Under the pieces are notes generated by a model that saw only the letters and a program-made list of their open reading frames with translations, ran no database searches and was not told where the DNA came from. Both the position numbers and the translations under genes were made by a program. Below, piece by piece: positions 1 to 8,088 of a DNA stretch of 64,000 nucleotides (the first letter of the stretch is position 1; every line of letters begins with the position of its first letter). The stretch is from Chryseobacterium gleum (lineage in GTDB: Bacteria > Bacteroidota > Bacteroidia > Flavobacteriales > Flavobacteriaceae): the NCBI GenBank assembly GCA_945881885.1, contig CAMCVI010000006.1, positions 85,854 through 149,853 of the forward strand. Reading direction: 5' to 3'.

Positions 1-260
<260 letters not shown>

Positions 261-410
261 TTACCAAATTTTAAACTATTTATTGCTTTTTTAACTAGAT
301 ATACTTGACATGTAAATGTGAAATAGGGCAGCAGTAAATCGTTACTATTTTTGTATAATGTTGATATTTAGAGCGTTTGTTTTTAAATTAAAAATATTAC
401 ACTTTTTTAA

Positions 411-441
411 TTGGAAATAATAGAATGTTATCTTATATTTG
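411..441 (+). promoter_or_regulatory. Predicted Bacteroidota-type promoter of the tRNA cluster
   Basis: TTG at 411-413 and TATATTTG at 434-441 match the Bacteroidota -33 and -7 elements (TTG/TTTG and TANNTTTG) with 20 bp between them. The first tRNA starts at 479, so the transcript would have a leader of about 30 nt before processing. Confidence 0.6.
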
Positions 442-478
442 CAACCGCAAAAAAGTATAGTTCTTTGCAGAATTAATA

Positions 479-562
479 GGAGAGGTGCCGGAGTGGTAAC
501 GGAGCAGATTGCTAATCTGTCGACGGGTAACTGTCGCCAGGGTTCGAGTCCCTGTCTCTCCG
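479..562 (+). tRNA. tRNA-Ser(GCU)
   Basis: The sequence folds as a class II tRNA. The acceptor GGAGAGG at 479-485 pairs with TCTCTCC at 555-561, the anticodon loop TTGCTAA carries GCT, and there is a long variable arm (CGACGGGTAACTGTCG) followed by the T arm GGTTCGAGTCC. The long variable arm and the GCT anticodon identify serine. CCA is not encoded. It is the first of three closely spaced tRNA genes. Confidence 0.96.
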
Positions 563-570
563 CTTTTTTT

Positions 571-645
571 CGGGGTGTAGCGTAGCCCGGTTATCGCGCC
601 TGCTTTGGGAGCAGGAGGCCGCAGGTTCGAATCCTGCCACCCCGA
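571..645 (+). tRNA. tRNA-Pro(UGG)
   Basis: The acceptor CGGGGTG at 571-577 pairs with CACCCCG at 638-644, followed by discriminator A. The anticodon stem CCTGC/GCAGG encloses TTTGGGA with anticodon TGG. The T arm contains GGTTCGAATCC. It begins 8 nt after tRNA-Ser, so the two are very probably co-transcribed. CCA is not encoded. Confidence 0.96.
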
Positions 646-678
646 CAACATTTAGTTGTCAAATGCATAAATAATTTA

Positions 679-752
679 GGTTGCGTAGCTCAGCTGGATA
701 GAGCAACTCACTTCTAATGAGTAGGTCCCAGGTTCGAATCCTGGCGCGATCA
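679..752 (+). tRNA. tRNA-Arg(UCU)
   Basis: The acceptor GGTTGCG at 679-685 pairs with CGCGATC at 745-751, with two G-T wobbles, and discriminator A follows. The anticodon stem ACTCA/TGAGT encloses CTTCTAA with anticodon TCT. The D arm (GCTCAGCTGGATAGAGC) and T arm are standard. It is the last gene of the Ser-Pro-Arg cluster. Confidence 0.95.
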
Positions 753-753
753 C

Positions 754-787
754 AAAAAAACCTCGATAGTTATATCGAGGTTTTTTT
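754..787. terminator. Intrinsic terminator after the tRNA cluster (bidirectional)
   Basis: A perfect 8-bp stem CCTCGATA/TATCGAGG at 761-780 with loop GTTA is flanked by seven A before and seven T after. It can therefore terminate both the tRNA transcript and the convergent gene that ends at 802. Confidence 0.85.
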
Positions 788-801
788 ATACTTTTTTATT
801 C

Positions 802-1392
802 TTATTCTGGATAATTTCTGTAAGCGTAATAGTGTAATACTTCTTCTAAAGCCATTTGTAATGCTTTATTAATATGTACATAAATATTTCCTAATCTGAA
901 ATCTATTTGAGACAAATTCATGTAATAATCTGTAAAAATCGGAACATTTAACCCGTTATTTATGGCTTCGTTTGCAGCTTTATAATTTTCAGTTTGTTGT
1001 TCTTTTATTATGGAACATGTTGCCAATCGTAATTGAGCAAATTTATCTTTAGTAGCTCCATATCCAAACAATCTACATACTAGTCCTCTGTATTTGTAGG
1101 TGCTACAACTTCCCAGATAAAGGTCTGCTTCGGATGTTTGATTATAATTAAAACAAATAGGGTTTGTGTGTTTTACTAATTTTTCATGTATATTTTCTGC
1201 TTCGCCAATTTTAAATAAATGAAATGCCCAAGGTAAAAATTCTAATGGAGACGCTTCCATCTTGGGATTGGTACAGCATTTTCCACAACCAGCGTTACAA
1301 AATAAGTGTGTAGTAGAAGTGAAAGTTGCTAATTCAATTTCTAGTTTATCGAATAACAATTCAATCTCTTGCACTTTTCTTACAATTGACAT
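802..1392 (-). CDS. YkgJ-family cysteine-cluster protein, copy A
   Basis: This 196-residue soluble protein has the CxxxCxxCC signature (C32, C36, C39, C40) followed by C80, C96, C106 in RGLVCRLFG and C126. That is the pattern of the YkgJ/UPF0153 family, thought to chelate Zn or an Fe-S cluster; the reaction is not known for this subgroup. It lies 84 bp downstream of a second copy (1477-2085) in the same direction. The two align without a gap for almost their whole length and share all eight cysteines, so they look like a tandem duplication. No signal peptide or membrane segment is visible. The family is clear; the function is not. Confidence 0.8.
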   Translation of the reverse strand: MSIVRKVQEIELLFDKLEIELATFTSTTHLFCNAGCGKCCTNPKMEASPLEFLPWAFHLFKIGEAENIHEKLVKHTNPICFNYNQTSEADLYLGSCSTYKYRGLVCRLFGYGATKDKFAQLRLATCSIIKEQQTENYKAANEAINNGLNVPIFTDYYMNLSQIDFRLGNIYVHINKALQMALEEVLHYYAYRNYPE

Positions 1393-1476
1393 TCTTTTTT
1401 TTTGGCGAATTTACGGTTTTAATAGAAATTCGAAAAAGAATATGTATTAAAAGTAAATTGAATGAATCCAATTATA

Positions 1477-2085
1477 CTATGCAATGTTTTTAAATCCATT
1501 CGGCAAAGGACGATAGGCGTAATACTGTAATACTTCTTCAATAGCATATTTTAAAGCCCTATTTATGGGTAAAATAATATTTCCCAGATGATGATCAATT
1601 TGTGATAAATTCATATAATAATCTGTAAAAATTGGAACAGGAAGTCCTTTGTTTATTAAGTCTGTTGAATTTTCAAAATTTTTGGCTTGTCCTTTTTTTA
1701 TTATCGTGCAAGTGGCCAATCGCAATTGTCCGTATTTGTCTTTCGTAGCGCCATATCCAAATAATCTGCAAATTAATCCGCGATAAGGATAATTACTACA
1801 ACTTCCATTTACTTTATCTAATAAAGTTAGGGGGTTGTAAATATTGCAAATTGTGGTAGTTTTTATTTCTAATTCGGCAAGTATTTTTTCAGCTTCACCA
1901 TTTAAAAAAATATGAAACGCCCATGGTAAAAATTCTAATGGAGTGGCTTCAATGTCTAATTTAGTACAACATTTACCGCATCCCAAATTGCAATGTAATT
2001 TAGTTTCTTTTTGAAACGTGTTTATTTCAATATCTAACTGACTAAACAAATTTTCTACTGCGGCAACCTTTATTTCAATGGACAT
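1477..2085 (-). CDS. YkgJ-family cysteine-cluster protein, copy B
   Basis: This 202-residue paralogue of the next gene has the same eight cysteines at the same positions (32, 36, 39, 40, 80, 96, 106, 126). It also shares the blocks ATPLEFLPWAFH, RGLICRLFGYGATKDK and PIFTDYYMNLSQID. The main differences are in the residue 65-95 region and in the C-terminal tail, which is longer here. The role is presumably metal or cluster binding in the cytoplasm, inferred from family membership only. Copy B is upstream, so both could be read from one promoter. Confidence 0.8.
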   Translation of the reverse strand: MSIEIKVAAVENLFSQLDIEINTFQKETKLHCNLGCGKCCTKLDIEATPLEFLPWAFHIFLNGEAEKILAELEIKTTTICNIYNPLTLLDKVNGSCSNYPYRGLICRLFGYGATKDKYGQLRLATCTIIKKGQAKNFENSTDLINKGLPVPIFTDYYMNLSQIDHHLGNIILPINRALKYAIEEVLQYYAYRPLPNGFKNIA

Positions 2086-2144
2086 GTTTTTTTTACGAAT
2101 GTACGCTTTAATACTGCCGAAATTTGTTTATGTCGAATTTATTT

Positions 2145-2184
2145 AAAAAAGAAAAATCTCTAACTATAAAATAATTAGAGATTT
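2145..2184 (-). terminator. Intrinsic terminator of the endonuclease gene
   Basis: AAATCTCTAA (2154-2163) and TTAGAGATTT (2175-2184) form a 10-bp stem with an 11-nt loop. On the minus strand it is followed by TTCTTTTTT. It lies just after the stop of the gene at 2208-3314. Confidence 0.7.
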
Positions 2185-2207
2185 AGCATATAATTTTAAA
2201 AACCAAT

Positions 2208-3314
2208 TTAGTTCACAATAATTTTTTTAGTCAAAATTCCGTTTTCAGCAGTGATTTGTAAAAAATAAAATCCTTGTTGTAAATTATTTAATTTAAAGGT
2301 ATTTTGATTGAAAATAGGTTGTGATATCTCTTTAACTATTTGTCCAATACTATTAATCAATGATATTTTAGTAATAGTTTCTAAAGTATAAATTTCAATT
2401 TCATTTGAATTTGTTGGGTTAGGGAAGATCGATACTGAATTATCAGCCAAAAAACTTTGTGAGTTCAAAAAAATCGTTGGCCATCGGTTTTCTGCTGCTG
2501 GTCCACCCCAAATAACTGTAGCCAAGTAAGGATTATCGATAAACGGATTTCTATTTCCTTGTGCATACGTATTAAAAGCATTCCCATGATAAGTATTTCG
2601 ATTGTCTTCATAAACGGAAACAGGATCTTCTGCGTTCCATTGTAAAAATAATTGAATCATATTTGTGTCGGTTGAAACAGTAGCGCCAGTTCCAACATTA
2701 ATTGGTAAACATTGTGTAGGGTATCTTAAATACATATACATCATCATTCTGGCGACATCTCCTTTCCATTCATTACCAGGAAACCAACCACCTAAAACCG
2801 GAGAAGAAATACCTGAACCAGCTGCAAATTTTAAATTTCCCCTATTACCATTTCTATCTACATCGCAAGATCTTAAATGATGTGCATCTTCACCAGCATC
2901 ACTTTCAGCTGACGTCAGAGCACCATCCACTAAAGCTGGCGTTCCTAATGATTTTGCGTATACATGTTCACGGTTCCATTCACACGAATTTCCACCACCA
3001 TTACTTAAAATATTTCTTTCTCGATGGTCATTGTCGTCTGAAGTGGAAGTAGGGCAAGTAGTGCTACTGAAACCATACAACAACAAAACATCATTTAAAT
3101 TAGTAGGATTAACATCTGTAGCTTGAGTTGCATTCCAATCTTGTGCGTAAGTAAGAAAATTAGTGTGTGTTGTCGTAATTTTAGTTGATAAGGCACTCTT
3201 TAAATTCATACCAGTTAAGGTCCAATTCATTCCGTTATAGTAAGGATTTGCTGGTAATCCCGCTTGTCCAAAACTAAGTTGAGCAAATAATATTAATAGT
3301 AGGTTTTTTTTCAT
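2208..3314 (-). CDS. Secreted endonuclease I family nuclease with T9SS sorting domain
   Basis: This 368-residue protein starts with a signal peptide (MKKNLLLILFAQLSFGQA). The middle holds the endonuclease I (EndA/NucM) His-Me-finger core: CEWNREHVY with H117, then EDAHHLRSCDVDRNGNRGN around residues 142-160 supplying the metal-binding Asn/His residues. C87, C111 and C150 may form disulfides outside the cell. Residues from about 290 (VSIFPNPTNSNEI) to the end, closing with KKIIVN, form a type A T9SS C-terminal sorting domain, so the enzyme should be exported through the Bacteroidota type IX system. The likely role is degradation of extracellular DNA or RNA for nutrients. It stands alone, with its own terminator. 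Confidence 0.92.
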   Translation of the reverse strand: MKKNLLLILFAQLSFGQAGLPANPYYNGMNWTLTGMNLKSALSTKITTTHTNFLTYAQDWNATQATDVNPTNLNDVLLLYGFSSTTCPTSTSDDNDHRERNILSNGGGNSCEWNREHVYAKSLGTPALVDGALTSAESDAGEDAHHLRSCDVDRNGNRGNLKFAAGSGISSPVLGGWFPGNEWKGDVARMMMYMYLRYPTQCLPINVGTGATVSTDTNMIQLFLQWNAEDPVSVYEDNRNTYHGNAFNTYAQGNRNPFIDNPYLATVIWGGPAAENRWPTIFLNSQSFLADNSVSIFPNPTNSNEIEIYTLETITKISLINSIGQIVKEISQPIFNQNTFKLNNLQQGFYFLQITAENGILTKKIIVN

Positions 3315-3327
3315 ATTTAGGGAGGGG

Positions 3328-4545
3328 TTAATTGTTTCTTATTAATAAAGCCATGTAAAATCCGTCAAAGCCAGATTCATGAGCCAACACTTTTTTATCT
3401 TGAACAAAAGTGAAGTTTTTTCCAATTTCAGTAGTTAAGAATTTTTTTACTTGTTCTTGATTTTCAGAAGGGAGAACACTGCATGTTGCATACACTAATT
3501 TGCCTCCTGGTTTTACAATAGGCGCGTAGCTTTCCAAAACTTCTGCTTGTACTTTACGAATATTATCAATAAATTCTGGTTTTAATTTCCATTTAGCATC
3601 TGGATTTCTCTTTAATACGCCAAGTCCACTACAAGGGGCATCAATAAGCACTCTATCGGCTTGACCGTGAAGTTTCTTAATCACTTTAGTGGTATCAATC
3701 ACACGATATTCAATGTTATGAATCCCATTCCGCTTAGCACGAATTTTCAATTGTTTTAATTTACTTTCATACAAATCCATGGCAATAATTTGTCCTTTGT
3801 TTTCCATCAAGCAAGCCATGTGAAGCGTTTTTCCACCTGCACCAGCACAAGTATCTACAACTCGCATACCAGGCTGAATATCTAACATATGAGCGACCAT
3901 TTGAGAAGAAGCATCTTGCACTTCAAACATACCGTTTTTAAAGATGTCAGTCATAAAAACGTTAGCTCTTTCTTCTAATTCTAGAGCTTCTGGATAATCT
4001 TGAAGTATTTTTGTATGAATATCTAATTGAAGTAATTCTTGTTTTAAAGCTTCTTTAGTTGTTTTAATTGTATTGGTTCGTAAAATAACTTTTGCAGGTT
4101 CATTTTGAGCCGTAATTTCTTTAGACCAAATTGCTTCACCTAATTCTTTTACGCCAATTTCATCCATCCAATCAGGAATAGATTCTTTAAATTTTCTATC
4201 TTTAGATAATTCATCAAATTTTCCTTTGATTCGTCTTACAGGTGTACCTTCAAAATATTTCCAATCTGGCAAAGTATAACCTTTTAATGTAGCCCAAACA
4301 GCAAACATTCTCCAAATGCTATCTCTATCAAATGGTTCTTTTTTTATTTCAGCAATTTCAGCATAAAGTCGTTTCCATCGTACAATATCATAAATGGTTT
4401 CAGCCACAAATTTCCTGTCGCTGCTTCCCCATCTTTTGTCTAATTTCAGGGCTCTAGCAACAACTTTATCGGCATATTCTCCTTCGTTAAAAATTGCCAT
4501 CAAGGCGTCTATTACTGCAAAACTAATGTTTCTATGAAATTTCAT
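3328..4545 (-). CDS. RsmB/NOP-family rRNA cytosine-C5 methyltransferase
   Basis: The 405-residue frame starts at MKFHRNISF (ATG at 4543-4545). A start 15 codons further upstream is possible but adds residues unlike the family. The SAM site DTCAGAGGKT is at residues 231-240. DAPCSGLGVLKRNPDAKW (about 302) carries the release cysteine and VYATCSVLPSEN (TCS at 354-356) the catalytic cysteine, both as expected for m5C RNA methyltransferases. The N-terminal 200 residues are the NusB-like/RNA-binding part. The exact rRNA position modified is not shown by sequence. The stop is only 13 bp beyond the start of the nuclease gene, so the two may be co-transcribed. Confidence 0.9.
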   Translation of the reverse strand: MKFHRNISFAVIDALMAIFNEGEYADKVVARALKLDKRWGSSDRKFVAETIYDIVRWKRLYAEIAEIKKEPFDRDSIWRMFAVWATLKGYTLPDWKYFEGTPVRRIKGKFDELSKDRKFKESIPDWMDEIGVKELGEAIWSKEITAQNEPAKVILRTNTIKTTKEALKQELLQLDIHTKILQDYPEALELEERANVFMTDIFKNGMFEVQDASSQMVAHMLDIQPGMRVVDTCAGAGGKTLHMACLMENKGQIIAMDLYESKLKQLKIRAKRNGIHNIEYRVIDTTKVIKKLHGQADRVLIDAPCSGLGVLKRNPDAKWKLKPEFIDNIRKVQAEVLESYAPIVKPGGKLVYATCSVLPSENQEQVKKFLTTEIGKNFTFVQDKKVLAHESGFDGFYMALLIRNN

Positions 4546-4706
4546 GTATTTTAAATAAAAATGCTTGCAAATATAGTAATTAAAACCCAAAAAACCTCTG
4601 ATTTATTGGTTAAATAGCAAGGATTTAACTTTCAAACTTCTAATAAATTCATTTTGGAAATAGCAGTTTTTGAATAAATTGTATATTAGCCTAAAATAAG
4701 TTTTGT

Positions 4707-5738
4707 ATGAAATGTTGGACCTTTTTGCTGTTTTTTGTTTTTTTATCTTGTAAATCAACTTATAAAGTTTTAGATAGAAAAGATATATTGTTAGATTCCC
4801 TTTCGATTAGGGCTATTTATCCAACGATAAATGGCATTTGGTTTGGAGGCACGAATAGTAAAGCAGGATTTATTAGTTTTCAAAACGAAAACCAAACTAA
4901 AATTGTAAAACTTAAAAATGAAAAAACAGATTTTAGAAGTATTGCCTACGGAAATGGTTCCATTTATGTTTTAAATGCTGGAACTCCTGCAAACATGTAC
5001 ACATTAAATACTTTTGATTACAGTTGTGCATCTAGTTTAATTTATACTGAAAATGGTGAAAAAGTATTTTATGATAGTATGTTTATTGATGCTAAAACGG
5101 GGCTTGGAATAGTCATAGGTGATCCTACAATAGATTGCTTATCTTTGCTTATAACTGAAAATTCTGGGAAAACTTGGAAGAAATTACCTTGTGGAATTTT
5201 ACCTAAAACCGTTGAAGGGGAAGCGGCTTTTGCGGCAAGCGATACAAATGTAAAAATTGTTGATGGGGTTATTTATATTATTTCTGGAGGAATAAAATCC
5301 AGGTTATTTATGAGTGAAGATAAAGGCAGTACTTGGCAGGTTTTTAACACTCCTATAATTCAAGGTAAAGCGATGACGGGTGCGTTTTCTATGGATTTTT
5401 ATAACAAAAGAAAAGGAATTATTGTAGGTGGAAATTACGACAATCAAAATGATAATTCTGTCAATAAAGCCGTTACAAGAAATGGTGGTGAAACGTGGTC
5501 AATAGTATCAAAAAATGAAGCTTTTGGTTATGCCTCTTGTGTGCAATTTATGCCAAAAAGCCATGGCAAAGTAATCTATACTTGTGGTACTTCAGGAGTT
5601 TATTATTCTACAAATTTTGGAGAAAAATGGACAAAAATTTTAGATGATACGGATTTTTACACATTTCGTTTCAGCGGGAAAAATAATATCTATTTAGCAG
5701 GTAAAAACAAAGTGACCAAAATAAAAATAAGCCATTAA
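4707..5738 (+). CDS. Lipoprotein with BNR/Ycf48-like beta-propeller repeats
   Basis: This 343-residue protein has a lipoprotein signal peptide (MKCWTFLLFFVFLSCK; lipidation expected at C15). Several Asp-box/BNR-type motifs of the form S/T-x-x-G-x-T/K-W are visible: TENSGKTWKKL, MSEDKGSTWQVF, TRNGGETWSIV and STNFGEKWTKIL. They indicate a beta-propeller like sialidase/Ycf48 folds. No catalytic residues can be assigned, so an enzyme function should not be assumed; it is often labelled oxidoreductase or glycosyl hydrolase in related genomes. It is a single gene, convergent with the ECF-associated operon that follows. Confidence 0.75.
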   Translation: MKCWTFLLFFVFLSCKSTYKVLDRKDILLDSLSIRAIYPTINGIWFGGTNSKAGFISFQNENQTKIVKLKNEKTDFRSIAYGNGSIYVLNAGTPANMYTLNTFDYSCASSLIYTENGEKVFYDSMFIDAKTGLGIVIGDPTIDCLSLLITENSGKTWKKLPCGILPKTVEGEAAFAASDTNVKIVDGVIYIISGGIKSRLFMSEDKGSTWQVFNTPIIQGKAMTGAFSMDFYNKRKGIIVGGNYDNQNDNSVNKAVTRNGGETWSIVSKNEAFGYASCVQFMPKSHGKVIYTCGTSGVYYSTNFGEKWTKILDDTDFYTFRFSGKNNIYLAGKNKVTKIKISH

Positions 5739-5751
5739 AAAATGGCTTATT
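5718..5751. terminator. Hairpin between convergent genes
   Basis: AATAAGCCATT (5726-5736) and AATGGCTTATT (5741-5751) form an 11-bp stem with loop AAAA, overlapping the stop codon of the lipoprotein gene. The T-rich tail (TTATTTTTATTTT) is on the minus strand, so it probably serves mainly the gene ending at 5762. Confidence 0.55.
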
Positions 5752-5761
5752 AAATACTAAT

Positions 5762-6301
5762 TTATCTTCTCGGTGGAGGTGGTGGGTGATTGTCTTTTCT
5801 TTGTTTTAATTTTTCTAAAATTTTTCTGTGAAATTCTTGTTCTATGCGTTCTAATCTTATAACTTTCTCGGCAGAAATTATTGGTATTAGTTCAGCACGC
5901 ATTTTCTTTTTTAATAGCATTACCTCAGTTTCTATAGCTTCCGCGTCTTCAATTTTTTTTAATGCATCTTCATCTGAACTCTTTCTTTTGTCAAAACGAA
6001 GTTTCATTTGCGATTCTTTTAAAACCATTATTTTGTCGTCATACTTATTATAAACAGGCCAAAATTTTTCTGCTTCAACAGAAGAAAGCGATAATTTTTG
6101 AGAAATAAATGCAATTTTCAACGATTTAATTTTATCTTTTCTTTCTTGTAGCATTTCTTTTCTAGCCGCAATTAGTTCAACTCGTTTTTCAATTAATTGT
6201 GCGCTTCTTTTCTCAATTTCTACTTTTTTCTGCTCCGAATTAACTTGTGCTTGAATGCTTAAACTAAAAATAAATGTTAGTAATATTATTGTGTTTTTCA
6301 T
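5762..6301 (-). CDS. Exported helical protein of an ECF sigma operon (Spy-like)
   Basis: This 179-residue protein has a signal peptide (cleavage near QAQ-VN, residue 19). The remainder is long, highly charged and predicted alpha-helical, rich in Lys, Glu and Arg, and ends in HPPPPPRR. It is the third gene of a set whose first gene is an ECF sigma factor. Similar proteins in flavobacteria are labelled sensor of ECF-type sigma factor, and the build resembles periplasmic Spy/CpxP-like proteins, but no defining motif is visible. The inferred role is an envelope-stress component in the periplasm. Confidence 0.6.
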   Translation of the reverse strand: MKNTIILLTFIFSLSIQAQVNSEQKKVEIEKRSAQLIEKRVELIAARKEMLQERKDKIKSLKIAFISQKLSLSSVEAEKFWPVYNKYDDKIMVLKESQMKLRFDKRKSSDEDALKKIEDAEAIETEVMLLKKKMRAELIPIISAEKVIRLERIEQEFHRKILEKLKQRKDNHPPPPPRR

Positions 6302-6314
6302 TTTAATTTTTTAT

Positions 6315-6773
6315 TTAATTTATATTATTTAAGTTATTGTAAATCAGTTCGTTTTCTAATTCTATTAATTCTTTTTCTTCTAACATAGTGCCTACTTCGT
6401 AAACACTTAATTCCTCGGAATGCATTTGTAAATAACTCATCTCTACTAATTCAATATTGTTTGTTTCTGATGAGTTATATAACATAGGTGAAATAATAGT
6501 TATTAATAAAACTGCTGCAATTCCACTTACTTTATATAAGGTGTGTTTTAAACTGATAACTTTAGATTCTATATGCTTAATTCTAGTTAATAATTTTATT
6601 TCATTTTTAACAAAAAAATCTTCCGGTGCAACAAAACCTGATACCTTAGGAATTAAATTTGTAGTTACTTCGCCGTTTATTTTCTCCACAATTTTATCTG
6701 ATAAATTATCAAAATAATCGTTAGGAGAAATAAAGCCACTTATAATTTTGTTATTTTCTAATTCTGTTATCAT
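6315..6773 (-). CDS. One-pass membrane protein, probable anti-sigma factor
   Basis: This 152-residue protein has a cytoplasmic-type N-terminal half of about 80 residues, one membrane segment (about 83-100, VSGIAAVLLITIISPML) and an acidic C-terminal part rich in Glu and Leu. The N-terminal half contains a repeated short motif: SGFISPNDYF and SGFVAPEDFF, about 32 residues apart. It sits 32 bp after the sigma factor gene and 13 bp before the exported protein gene. Gene order and topology are those of an anti-sigma factor, but no zinc-binding HxxxCxxC motif is present, so the call is an inference. Confidence 0.55.
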   Translation of the reverse strand: MITELENNKIISGFISPNDYFDNLSDKIVEKINGEVTTNLIPKVSGFVAPEDFFVKNEIKLLTRIKHIESKVISLKHTLYKVSGIAAVLLITIISPMLYNSSETNNIELVEMSYLQMHSEELSVYEVGTMLEEKELIELENELIYNNLNNIN

Positions 6774-6805
6774 TATTTATTTAGACTGCTTTTATTGAAA
6801 ATGGT

Positions 6806-7357
6806 TTAATTGTTTTTTAAATATGCTTCAATTTTTTTTACTGCATGATGATAATTTGCTTTTAAACCTCCAACTGAAGTATCTAAAATTTCGCTCATGT
6901 TTTCATATTTCATTTCTTCAAAGTACTTCATTTTAAAAACCAATTGTTGTTTTTCTGGTAGTGTAGCTATGGCATTTTGAAGTTTTATTTGAATGTCGTT
7001 TCCCTCGAAATAAACATCTGATTCTAAGTTCATTATCGCTTTTTGTTGCAATTCTATATTAGAAATACCTTGTTTTTTAGCTCTTTGCTCAATAAAAGTA
7101 AACGATTCGTTTGTTGCAATCCTAAACATCCAAGAATATAATTTGCTTTCTCCCTTAAATTTTCCAATATTCGAAAACACTTTTATAAATGTATTTTGAA
7201 GCACGTCGTCAGCATCATCATGGTTTAAAACAATATTTCTAATATGAAAATACAAAGGTTTTTGATAGCGTTGCACCAATTCTTTAAACGCTGTATTCTG
7301 CGTTTTAGAATTTATGAGCGTTTCTATAAATATTTTTTCTTCTTGCAAAATCAACAA
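6806..7357 (-). CDS. RNA polymerase ECF sigma factor
   Basis: This 183-residue protein has the sigma-2 region with DDADDVLQNTFIKVF at residues 47-61 and SWMFRIATNESF at about 75. The sigma-4 helix-turn-helix spans about 131-181 (LPEKQQLVFKMKYFEEMKYE). Length and layout are those of a group 4 (ECF) sigma factor. No ATG is available: the likely start is the TTG at 7355-7357, with further TTG codons at 7354 and 7348 possible. It heads an operon with a membrane partner and an exported helical protein, so it should be released by an envelope signal. Confidence 0.9.
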   Translation of the reverse strand: MLILQEEKIFIETLINSKTQNTAFKELVQRYQKPLYFHIRNIVLNHDDADDVLQNTFIKVFSNIGKFKGESKLYSWMFRIATNESFTFIEQRAKKQGISNIELQQKAIMNLESDVYFEGNDIQIKLQNAIATLPEKQQLVFKMKYFEEMKYENMSEILDTSVGGLKANYHHAVKKIEAYLKNN

Positions 7358-7436
7358 TTAGTTATTATTTGGACTAAAGTTATGTAAAAAGGTTTAATTG
7401 TAATTTATTTTTTTAATTTCGCAAGAAAATAATACG

Positions 7437-8087
7437 ATGTTACAAACTGTGATTTTTGACATGGATGGCGTAATTGTTGATACAGAACCTGTACATAATT
7501 ATGCTTATTACCAGCATTTTAAACTTTTAGGAATTGAGGTGTCTGAAGAAATGTTTGCCACTTTTACAGGAAATTCAACTAAAAATGTTTTTGAAAAAAT
7601 TAAAGATCATTTTGGAATAATTGAAGAAACAACAACTTTAGTTGAAAAAAAACGAAGTCTGTTTAATGCTGCTTTTGACACAAAAGAAGACTTGTTTTTG
7701 CTTGAAGGCGTAGAGAATTTAATAAAACAATTACACAAAAATAGCATTCAATTAATTTTAGCTTCTTCCTCATCTAAAGTCACTATTAGTCGTGTTTTTA
7801 ATCGTTTTAATTTACATCCTTTTTTTTCTCATATTGTTTCTGGTGAAGATTTTCCGCAATCTAAACCCAATCCAGCTATTTTTTTAGAAGCGGTTAGACT
7901 ATCAAATTCAAAAAAAGAAAATTGTATTGTGATTGAAGACAGTACTAACGGAATTAAAGCCGCTCATGCAGCAGGTATTTTTTGTGTAGGTTATAGAAGT
8001 GTAAATTCCAAAAAACAAGATTATAGTTTAGCTAATGTTGTTATTGATAATTTTGAAGAATTAGATTTTACAACAATTTTGAAATAA
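7437..8087 (+). CDS. HAD-superfamily hydrolase, beta-phosphoglucomutase-like
   Basis: This 216-residue protein shows the four HAD motifs: FDMDGVIVDTEP with nucleophile D8 and general acid D10, LILASSSSK (about 107-114), SKPNP with K143, and VIEDSTNG with E167 and D168. The cap inserted between motifs I and II is the small helical type of the beta-phosphoglucomutase/phosphonatase group. It acts on a phosphorylated sugar or other small phosphate in the cytoplasm; the substrate cannot be read from sequence. Its stop is one base from the convergent photolyase stop. Confidence 0.85.
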   Translation: MLQTVIFDMDGVIVDTEPVHNYAYYQHFKLLGIEVSEEMFATFTGNSTKNVFEKIKDHFGIIEETTTLVEKKRSLFNAAFDTKEDLFLLEGVENLIKQLHKNSIQLILASSSSKVTISRVFNRFNLHPFFSHIVSGEDFPQSKPNPAIFLEAVRLSNSKKENCIVIEDSTNGIKAAHAAGIFCVGYRSVNSKKQDYSLANVVIDNFEELDFTTILK

Positions 8088-8088
8088 G

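Noticed and set aside
433..651. A 72-residue minus-strand frame over the tRNA genes
   Set aside because: It lies entirely over well-folded tRNA-Ser and tRNA-Pro and begins in the tRNA promoter; it is a shadow of RNA genes.
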